NCBI GenBank assembly: GCA_001818235.1
Contig: MHJY01000039.1
Span: 1 to 32,279, forward strand
From: Candidatus Jacksonbacteria bacterium RIFOXYB2_FULL_44_15
GTDB lineage: Bacteria; Patescibacteriota; Patescibacteriia; UBA9629
Direction: 5' to 3'
Length of the DNA: 32,279 nucleotides
Position numbers and translations under genes: made by a program. The notes under the pieces are model-generated. The model saw only the letters and a program-made list of their open reading frames with translations, was not told where the DNA came from and ran no database searches. Shown one piece after another: positions 1 through 6,496 of the stretch (position 1 is its first letter; each line of letters opens with the position of its first letter).

Positions 1-15
1 CACATATGTTTTTTA

Positions 16-71
16 GGCTCACCTTGTATTAGAATCAATTTTTATTTGGGGCTCATCTTGTATTGTACAAG
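16..71. repeat. Short direct repeat pair with a small inverted repeat
   Basis: The 15-base sequence GGCTCAYCTTGTATT occurs at 16-30 and again at 50-64 with one mismatch. The second copy runs into an inverted repeat CTTGTA-TTG-TACAAG at 57-71, which ends 8 bases before a good -35 box. The placement suggests a possible operator or a repeat remnant; the function is unknown. Confidence 0.45.
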
Positions 72-79
72 ACTAACTA

Positions 80-107
80 TTGACAACATTTATAAATAAG
101 GTATCAT
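80..107 (+). promoter_or_regulatory. Sigma70-like promoter for a short structured transcript
   Basis: TTGACA at 80-85 and TATCAT at 102-107 are separated by 16 bases. The predicted start is near 114. No plus-strand protein gene follows; the transcript would run into a hairpin with a T-run by about 176. Confidence 0.55.
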
Positions 108-113
108 TAGCCT

Positions 114-176
114 AGAAAAGGGCTTTCGGCCGTGGTTTATATACCACAATTTAGCGGAAAGTCTTTTTATTTTTTG
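114..176 (+). ncRNA. Candidate small structured RNA or bidirectional terminator
   Basis: Two nested helices are visible. GGCTTTC (121-127) pairs with GAAAGTC (156-162) using one G-U pair, and GTGGT (132-136) pairs with ACCAC (143-147). A T-rich run follows at 163-176. With the promoter at 80-107 this could encode an RNA of about 60 nt with its own terminator. The alternative is that it is simply the terminator of the convergent minus-strand gene at 167-436, because that strand reads the same helix followed by TTTTC. I recognise no known RNA family. Confidence 0.4.
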
Positions 177-436
177 TACATTTTATCCAGCCACCATTTT
201 TTAAAAAGCGGGACCGAAAGTGTGGAAAGAACATAGGCAATTGCTGGCACAATGGCGCTCAAAAACGGCTTGGGCAATCGCGCGAAGACGAAAAAAATAA
301 CGATGAGAATATAAGTAAAAATCAAAATGATGCATCGGCGGCTCCAGCTTATCTCCCAGGCCTTGTCCGCTTCCACGCGCTGATTGCGCTTTTTAATTTC
401 CTCGATATCTGAGGCGAGTTGTTCGATTGAGGGCAT
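167..436 (-). CDS. Small two-helix membrane protein, unknown function
   Basis: This 89-residue protein begins with a charged helical segment (residues 1-30, with several E, K and R) that could form a short coiled coil. Two hydrophobic helices follow at about residues 34-52 and 58-77, and the tail is basic (WWLDKMYKK). It is probably an inner-membrane protein with a cytosolic N-terminus. No Shine-Dalgarno site is visible before the ATG. Its stop codon lies in the T-run of the hairpin at 121-176, so this gene and the predicted plus-strand RNA converge. No family is recognised. Confidence 0.6.
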   Translation of the reverse strand: MPSIEQLASDIEEIKKRNQRVEADKAWEISWSRRCIILIFTYILIVIFFVFARLPKPFLSAIVPAIAYVLSTLSVPLFKKWWLDKMYKK

Positions 437-481
437 AAAAGATGAGAATGTTTTTGAGTTTTTTGGACGAAAAATTCTTTT

Positions 482-739
482 TTAGTCTTTCCAATTCCAC
501 CATTTTAATTTTTCAGGATCAGGATTTTTATTTTCAGCAAAGTAAACCGATGAACGACAAACATAAAGAACGCAACGGTCAACTTGATGACCTTGTTTAG
601 CACAAATTTTGAGATACAATTTTTCCGGATCTTTACCTTCTAGATCTGATACGTTTTTAATTCCAATGTTTAAAAATTCTCTAGACAATTTTGGACCAAC
701 TCCGGGAATTATTTGTAGTTTTTTATTAACATTATCCAT
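482..739 (-). CDS. Cdd1-type helix-hairpin-helix protein
   Basis: An 85-residue protein of the small Cdd1 ('pathogenicity locus', PF11731-like) family. Diagnostic features are the helix-hairpin-helix core IPGVGPKLSREFLNIGI near the N-terminus, the LYLKICAKQGHQVDRCVLY region, and the C-terminal LKWWNWKD, all typical of this family. HhH motifs usually bind DNA backbone non-specifically, but the family's role is not established. I chose the ATG at 739, which overlaps the end of the upstream VOC gene by 8 bases and has AGAAG in range; a TTG at 754 is an in-frame alternative. It is probably co-transcribed with the VOC gene. Confidence 0.8.
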   Translation of the reverse strand: MDNVNKKLQIIPGVGPKLSREFLNIGIKNVSDLEGKDPEKLYLKICAKQGHQVDRCVLYVCRSSVYFAENKNPDPEKLKWWNWKD

Positions 740-1157
740 TTTGAGCTTCTGCAAAATAAACTATATACCCATTTAAATCTTTAACCACAAACTCATCCAT
801 GCCGTAAAAAGTTTTGTGGATATCTTTTACGATTTCAACTTTGTCTTTTACTTTGCCATAAAAACTTTTTACATCTTGCATGCTGACATACAGCGTAAGT
901 GTGCCGCCAATTTTTAGTCCCTTAAATTCTGGTAATTCTTCAACTAAACTGTCTCTCCTTTGTAGCATAATTTCAACATCGTCTTTTTTAATCATTGCCC
1001 AGGTTAAGCTTGTTTCTATGGCAGAATCTCCCATTTTCACTTCTTTTTGTTCAGTTACTCCCATTACAATTTGAAAATCCAAATTGTTTTTGTAGTAACC
1101 AACGGTTGCGTTTACATCAGCAACCATGATGTTTGGTGTAATTTTTTTTAATCTCAT
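732..1157 (-). CDS. VOC (glyoxalase/bleomycin-resistance-like) family protein
   Basis: A 141-residue protein with the vicinal-oxygen-chelate fold. It starts PNIMVADVNATVGYYKNNL, a typical first beta-alpha unit, and has the second half GGTLTLYVSMQDVKSFYGKV followed by FVVKDLNGYIVYFAEA, a typical final strand with a Glu near the metal position. Family members are metal-dependent lyases, isomerases, dioxygenases or binding proteins; the substrate here cannot be told. The ATG at 1157 is preceded by AAGGAG, a good Shine-Dalgarno site. The open frame extends further upstream but would run into tRNA-Ser, so the longer form is rejected. It overlaps the Cdd1 gene by 8 bases. Confidence 0.85.
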   Translation of the reverse strand: MRLKKITPNIMVADVNATVGYYKNNLDFQIVMGVTEQKEVKMGDSAIETSLTWAMIKKDDVEIMLQRRDSLVEELPEFKGLKIGGTLTLYVSMQDVKSFYGKVKDKVEIVKDIHKTFYGMDEFVVKDLNGYIVYFAEAQNG

Positions 1158-1194
1158 ATTTTTTCTCCTTATTATTAACGCTGAATGTAAAACT

Positions 1195-1284
1195 TGGCGG
1201 AGAGGCAGGGATTCGAACCCTGGGAGCCCTTTCGAGCTCAGCACATTAGCAGTGTGCTGCATTCGGCCACTCTGCCACCTCTCC
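1195..1284 (-). tRNA. tRNA-Ser (anticodon GCT)
   Basis: A class II tRNA with a seven-pair acceptor stem GGAGAGG/CCTCTCC, an anticodon stem GCACA/TGTGC enclosing the loop CTGCTAA (anticodon GCT), a long variable arm GAGCTCGAAAGGGCTC, and the T-arm GGTTCGAATCC. The discriminator is G and CCA is encoded. It reads AGC/AGU serine codons and lies upstream of the VOC gene on the same strand. Confidence 0.97.
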
Positions 1285-1308
1285 GGATTTGATAATATGA
1301 ATTTTCAA

Positions 1309-1638
1309 CTATTTCCCCAGTCTCGCTGCCCAGTTAAACGCAAAAAAATATTTGCGCCACAAATCATCGCTTGAACGATAATCATTATCACCCAAAAAAT
1401 AATCTACTAACGCTTCTCTGGTTCGGGCAAGTTCTCTAAGCCGGTGCCTGTTTTTGGGATCACCCAAAGTAAAATCCATCAGTTCCAATGTTCTTTCAAA
1501 AGCTTTCTGGCTATACTCATTTTTTTTATCACGCCACAAAATCACTCTTTCCACTTCTGATCCAACATTAGCCAACTGTTCCACCATGCTCATTTTAAAC
1601 CACTTGCCTAAAGCTAATTCTTGATGTTGATAGCTCAT
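1309..1638 (-). CDS. Hypothetical helical protein paired with a DUF5674-like gene
   Basis: A 109-residue, predicted all-helical soluble protein rich in charged residues, with several Trp and Arg (MVEQLANVGSEVERVI, RHRLRELARTREALVDY). No catalytic motif is recognised. Its ATG overlaps the TGA of the upstream DUF5674-like gene in an ATGA arrangement (1635-1638), which implies translational coupling and a shared function. The Trp-rich helical pattern resembles uncharacterised Patescibacteria proteins, but I cannot name a family. Confidence 0.65.
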   Translation of the reverse strand: MSYQHQELALGKWFKMSMVEQLANVGSEVERVILWRDKKNEYSQKAFERTLELMDFTLGDPKNRHRLRELARTREALVDYFLGDNDYRSSDDLWRKYFFAFNWAARLGK

Positions 1639-1982
1639 CTTTTTATCAGTTGATTAACTATCTGGCTGATTTTTTCCCTTACTGCCGCATCATCCACGCC
1701 TCGACTCCTATTGCCCTGCGATGGCCGCAAATTTATCATTGATTCGAATTCAATCCAATCTTCCGCGGCTAAATCCGGATACAAATTTATACCCCATAAA
1801 TTTTGCTGTTTTGACCCATCTTCCAAACAAAACGCTTCGGCATCAGAATGGAGCTCCACGTCAACAGCCATGATTTGTTTTTCGACGTCAACGACCGCCT
1901 TAACCATGTTGCCAAACATTTTTTCGGACATTTCCTTAAGTTCCGGAATTGTTATTAGGTCTGCAGTTGTTACTAATTTCAT
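1635..1982 (-). CDS. DUF5674-like family protein
   Basis: A 115-residue protein resembling DUF5674, small proteins widespread in Patescibacteria. The conserved-looking core includes VDVELHSDAEAFCLEDGS, LWGINLYP, DWIEFESMINLRPSQGNRSRG and a C-terminal helix. It has mixed alpha/beta character and no membrane segment. Some neighbours of such genes form two-gene units like toxin-antitoxin pairs; here it overlaps a small helical protein by ATGA, but a toxin role is not shown. The promoter boxes are so close to the ATG that the mRNA may be leaderless. Confidence 0.6.
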   Translation of the reverse strand: MKLVTTADLITIPELKEMSEKMFGNMVKAVVDVEKQIMAVDVELHSDAEAFCLEDGSKQQNLWGINLYPDLAAEDWIEFESMINLRPSQGNRSRGVDDAAVREKISQIVNQLIKR

Positions 1983-1990
1983 ACATTGAC

Positions 1991-2019
1991 AATATAACCC
2001 AGATTAAGGGAGAAGACAA
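1991..2019 (-). promoter_or_regulatory. Promoter of the DUF5674-like gene, implying a leaderless mRNA
   Basis: On the minus strand, TTGTCT (2014-2019) and TATATT (1991-1996) are 17 bases apart. The -10 box ends only 8 bases before the ATG at 1982, so initiation about 7 bases downstream would begin at or beside the start codon. No Shine-Dalgarno site exists. Confidence 0.5.
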
Positions 2020-2034
2020 GATGAGGTAAAAAAA

Positions 2035-2063
2035 TTGCTCAAAATCCCCTGCTTTGATATAAT
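2035..2063 (+). promoter_or_regulatory. Promoter for the membrane protein-PfkB kinase pair
   Basis: TTGCTC at 2035-2040 and a perfect TATAAT at 2058-2063 are 17 bases apart. Transcription would start near 2070, about 60-70 bases before the first gene. It lies next to the divergent DUF5674-like promoter. Confidence 0.65.
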
Positions 2064-2130
2064 TTAAGCAATTGATCTTTTTTACTCTTTTGGCGCTACT
2101 ATTTTTAGTCCCCAACTAAAAATTTCAGCG

Positions 2131-3219
2131 TTGCCTACATCTATGCCCTTAGATACTAATCAAGCTCAACCCACTCCTGCTCCTAGCGGCCACGACTTCG
2201 CCCCATTTCGCGCCGGACAACTGGTTTCATCAATTGATACCCTCAAAGCATCATGGCAAATTTACAAAACCCATTGGCGCAAACTGGCTATGTTAATGCT
2301 CCTGATGCTCGGCGTAATTGCCCTGCCCATGGGTATAATGATGGCAATTTTATTTGCCTCAGTCTTCCTGCCAAATTTAAAAAACTTTGCCGGCAATCCG
2401 GCAGAAATAATGAACCTGCTATTCACCTCAAGCAGTACTATCACTATTCTAATTTTTATCGTCGTTTATCTGCTCGTCACAGTCGTTTCCATTTTTTTTC
2501 AAATTACGCTCATGACAACAGTCGCCACTCTGGAAACTGGCAAAGACTTAAAAACATCTTTTAAAATCACTTGGCAGAAATTCGGCAGTTTAGTCTGGGT
2601 CGGATTTATCTACGGTTTAGTGGTTATGGGCGGCTATTTGCTGTTTATAGTCCCGGGCATTATTTTTGCGATTTATTACGGCTTTTGTATGTACACCTGC
2701 CTTCTGGAAGACAAACGCGGTTGGGCAGCTTTGGCGCGGAGCAAAGAAATTGTTCAAGGATTTAGTTGGAGTATTCTGCGGCGCGGCATACTGTTAATTG
2801 TCGCACAATTTGTGCTAATACTGGTGTCCATGATTCCAGTCATCGGCTGGGTCGTTAATCTTGCTTCGCCTTTTATTATGGCGCCGTTATTTGCGATCTA
2901 TTTCTTTAGTATTTATACCAATTTGAGTGATCTCAAGGCGCGCGGGGTGCAAAAAGATAATCTGTCTGATGTTGATAAACTGGCCACCGTAGGCATTGTT
3001 TTGATTCCTATGGCCCTCATTATCCTAGTAGTCGGATTTGCGAGTTTTATGCAATCCAAAATGAATCAACTAAAATTTCCGCCAGATGGCCAATACCAAG
3101 GACAACCAGGCACTTCGCAGGACTTAGACATAGAAGATTGGACTTCGCAGGACATAGAAAATTACCAAAAAATGATGGACCGACTAAAGAACCAACCCAA
3201 TTATCCAGCTTTAAATTAA
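2131..3219 (+). CDS. Multi-pass membrane protein, glycerophosphodiesterase membrane-domain-like
   Basis: A 362-residue integral membrane protein. A short Pro-rich cytosolic N-terminus leads to STIDTLKASWQIYKTHW-like amphipathic sequence. About six to seven hydrophobic helices follow (roughly residues 52-76, 106-130, 150-185, 218-245, 250-270 and 288-310), then a polar tail with a repeated DxxDIE.WTSQD-type segment. The architecture resembles the GPDPase_memb/YciC-like group of bacterial membrane proteins of unknown role. The start is uncertain: TTG at 2131 or ATG at 2143 (MPLDTNQ), neither with a Shine-Dalgarno site. The next gene follows after 3 bases, so the two are co-transcribed. Confidence 0.7.
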   Translation: MPTSMPLDTNQAQPTPAPSGHDFAPFRAGQLVSSIDTLKASWQIYKTHWRKLAMLMLLMLGVIALPMGIMMAILFASVFLPNLKNFAGNPAEIMNLLFTSSSTITILIFIVVYLLVTVVSIFFQITLMTTVATLETGKDLKTSFKITWQKFGSLVWVGFIYGLVVMGGYLLFIVPGIIFAIYYGFCMYTCLLEDKRGWAALARSKEIVQGFSWSILRRGILLIVAQFVLILVSMIPVIGWVVNLASPFIMAPLFAIYFFSIYTNLSDLKARGVQKDNLSDVDKLATVGIVLIPMALIILVVGFASFMQSKMNQLKFPPDGQYQGQPGTSQDLDIEDWTSQDIENYQKMMDRLKNQPNYPALN

Positions 3220-3222
3220 TTT

Positions 3223-4206
3223 ATGAGGTATGACATTACCACCGTCGGCACAGCTTCAATGGACACGTTTCTCGAATTGGCCGACGTCACTTATAAAAAA
3301 GACGACACAAAAAACGTCAATTATTACTGCTTTCCGGTCGGCGGCAAAGTTTCGATTACGAATTTGAAGGAATTTTTCGGCGGTAACGCCACTAATACCG
3401 CAATCGGGCTGGCCCGGCTGGGCATCAAAACAGCAATTTTGACTTCACTGGATCGCGGGTTGCGCTGCCAGCACCTAGTCGCCCATCTCGCCAAGGAAGG
3501 CGTGGCTACGCAATTTAGTAAAATCAATGATAAGGGCGCCATCAATCTGGCCTATATTTTAGACTGGCAGAAAAATAAAAATGACCGGGTGATTTTGTCT
3601 CATCACCGGCCAAAAGATTTTACCAAGCTCAAATGGCCAAAAACTGATTGGATTTATTTAACGGCGCTCGGTGAGCACTACCAAACGGTAACTAAACAAC
3701 TACCAGATGGGATAAAAATCGCCATCAATCCAGGCGGTTGGGAAATCGGACAAGGAACGCAATTTTTATTGCCCGTATTAAAAAGGACGCAAGTGCTGAT
3801 TCTAAATCAAAGCGAAGCCGCTAAACTTGCCAATGTTGATTTGGCGGATTTTAACGGGCATGCCGTTATCAGCCGCTACAATTTCTTGTTCAAAAATTTG
3901 CTAAAACTAGGGGCCGAAGTAGTGGTGATTACCTGCGGGATTCACGGCGCTTACTCCAAAAGCCGCATTTGCGACGAAACGTTTTTCGCGCCAGCGTTAA
4001 AAGTTGAGGCGCAAGAAGTTACCGGCGCCGGCGACGCCTTTGCCAGCGGTTTTTTGGCGGCTTATGTGCGCGGGAAAAAATTGATTGACTGCCTGCGCTG
4101 GGGAATTCTTGATTCCACGGCCTGCATCCAAAAAATCGGCGCCCAGAACGGGCTTCTGCATCTTCCAACCTTGCGCAAAAAATATCGGGAAGAATACAAA
4201 AAATAA
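3223..4206 (+). CDS. PfkB/ribokinase-family carbohydrate kinase
   Basis: A 327-residue sugar or nucleoside kinase of the PfkB family. The N-terminal substrate loop GGNATNTAIGLARLG and the C-terminal catalytic signature VTGAGDAFASGF are both intact; the Asp of GAGD is the family's catalytic base. The middle contains the lid and the conserved INPGGWEIG and ILNQSEA segments. Family members phosphorylate ribose, fructose, adenosine and similar substrates with ATP; the exact substrate is not evident. It is cytosolic, with no signal sequence, and sits 3 bases downstream of a membrane protein gene. A link between the two is possible but not shown. Confidence 0.9.
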   Translation: MRYDITTVGTASMDTFLELADVTYKKDDTKNVNYYCFPVGGKVSITNLKEFFGGNATNTAIGLARLGIKTAILTSLDRGLRCQHLVAHLAKEGVATQFSKINDKGAINLAYILDWQKNKNDRVILSHHRPKDFTKLKWPKTDWIYLTALGEHYQTVTKQLPDGIKIAINPGGWEIGQGTQFLLPVLKRTQVLILNQSEAAKLANVDLADFNGHAVISRYNFLFKNLLKLGAEVVVITCGIHGAYSKSRICDETFFAPALKVEAQEVTGAGDAFASGFLAAYVRGKKLIDCLRWGILDSTACIQKIGAQNGLLHLPTLRKKYREEYKK

Positions 4207-4346
4207 ATCCGAATATTAAAATCCGAAATCCGAAAAAAATTAAAATGACCTAAGTTCAAAATTCCAAAAATATTAAAACATTTAAAATTTAAGCATTTGT
4301 CATTGATTTGATATTAGATATTAGGAATTTGACATTACAGTACAAC
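4207..4346. repeat. AT-rich dispersed repeat-like spacer between convergent genes
   Basis: The gap contains repeated motifs such as AATCCGAAATCCGAAAAAAA and TTCAAAATTCCAAAAAT. Very similar wording (CCGAAATCCGAAAAAAA on the opposite strand) occurs inside the tgt insertion at 4920-5063. I see no gene here and no clear terminator. Confidence 0.5.
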
Positions 4347-5654
<1,308 letters not shown>

Positions 5655-5671
5655 TTAATTTTGGGAAAATT

Positions 5672-5720
5672 ACAAAAAGTGAGCCTAGTCCTCTGCAAAG
5701 ATCTACAGAAAACTAGGCTC
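5672..5720 (-). terminator. Rho-independent terminator of the orphan gene pair
   Basis: GAGCCTAGT (5681-5689) pairs with ACTAGGCTC (5712-5720), with an inner TCTG/CAGA helix. On the minus strand it is followed by ACTTTTTGT. It ends the transcript covering 6323 to 5747 and insulates tgt, which begins just downstream. Confidence 0.8.
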
Positions 5721-5746
5721 GAAACGTGTGGTGAGTTATATTTGAC

Positions 5747-6037
5747 TCATTCGCCAATTACATTAAAAGTAAGGTTCAAATTGATCTCGACAATATCTTT
5801 GATTTTAATCCACGCAAGAACATCATTCGATACTTTAACGTACCACGTCCATGTGTCGTCAGTGATATATATATGCGGCAATCTAAAGCTTTTTACATAA
5901 TAATCAGCAACAGCTAAAGCACTTTTGATAGCACTCTCTAGTGCCGCGATTTTTGTTCCAGCTTTATTTACATCCTCCACTGAAATTGTCGCTTTTATAT
6001 AAATTGGCTGAACGTCATCCGCGTGCGTCACATTCAT
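5747..6037 (-). CDS. Orphan small protein, unknown function (second gene of a pair)
   Basis: A 96-residue protein without a recognisable domain. It is mixed alpha/beta, acidic, with aromatic strands (TWTWYVKVSNDVLAWIKIKDIVEINLNLTF) and one central helix (residues about 24-50). There is no signal peptide or membrane segment. The ATG at 6037 has a strong GGAGGTG Shine-Dalgarno site located inside the last codons of the upstream gene, and the two genes are 1 base apart, so they are translationally linked. A strong terminator follows at once. Strong translation signals on an unknown gene suggest high expression; the role is not inferable. Confidence 0.6.
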   Translation of the reverse strand: MNVTHADDVQPIYIKATISVEDVNKAGTKIAALESAIKSALAVADYYVKSFRLPHIYITDDTWTWYVKVSNDVLAWIKIKDIVEINLNLTFNVIGE

Positions 6038-6038
6038 C

Positions 6039-6323
6039 TTATTTCACCTCCTCAACTTCTGTGAACTGCAAAGTAAAATCTGCAAATTGATTACGTCTAT
6101 CGGCTAACCAGCGCCTTACATCGGCTGGCACACTTGCCTCAAAAAGACAAAACTTTCCATCTTTCGAACAGGTCAGATGCACATTGCCGCTCAACATGAT
6201 AGATAGTTTAATTTCTGTACAATCCAGATCCTCCAGTTTCTTCTGAATAATCTGCTTTAGGATTCCCTCTTCGCCAACCTCTAACCACTTAATGCGGATT
6301 TCGATCGTTTCTTGCTCCGCCAT
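6039..6323 (-). CDS. Orphan small protein, unknown function (first gene of a pair)
   Basis: A 94-residue soluble protein beginning MAEQETIEIRIKWLEVGEEG, with beta strands around IEIRIKWL and EIKLSIMLSGNVHLTC and helices in between. It has three Cys and no known motif. I chose the ATG at 6323 because AAAGGAGG precedes it at ideal distance; an upstream in-frame extension to 6452 reads through repeat DNA and is rejected. It forms a tight pair with the gene at 5747-6037. Confidence 0.6.
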   Translation of the reverse strand: MAEQETIEIRIKWLEVGEEGILKQIIQKKLEDLDCTEIKLSIMLSGNVHLTCSKDGKFCLFEASVPADVRRWLADRRNQFADFTLQFTEVEEVK

Positions 6324-6390
6324 AATTAACCTCCTTTGTTTTATTATCTCTAATTGACAACGACGCACTCTCACACTACCACATTTTATT

Positions 6391-6436
6391 AAAAAAGCAA
6401 GCCCCGCCAAACTTTTCTGCTGAAAACTTAGGCGGG
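6391..6436 (-). terminator. Terminator-like repeat hairpin downstream of polA
   Basis: CCCGCC (6403-6408) pairs with GGCGGG (6431-6436), with further A/T pairing inside. On the minus strand the helix is followed by GCTTGCTTTTTTAAT. It would terminate polA and is one of two tandem related hairpins. Confidence 0.6.
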
Positions 6437-6496
6437 TAAACCCAGCTCCCACCGCCCTTTACCCACCAAATTTTTTTGCTAAAAAATTTAGGCAGG
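6403..6496. repeat. Two diverged tandem hairpin repeats at the 3' end of polA
   Basis: Copy one (6403-6436) starts CCCGCCAAACTTTT and ends AAAACTTAGGCGGG; copy two (6462-6496) starts CCCACCAAATTTTTTT and ends AAATTTAGGCAGG. Copy two overlaps the polA stop codon (6488-6490) and the last two or three codons. Confidence 0.65.

Noticed and set aside
1126-1374. Plus-strand ORF of 82 codons reading RRGRDSNPGSPFELSTLAVCC
   Set aside because: It runs through tRNA-Ser in antisense; this peptide is the familiar false ORF of tRNA-Ser genes.
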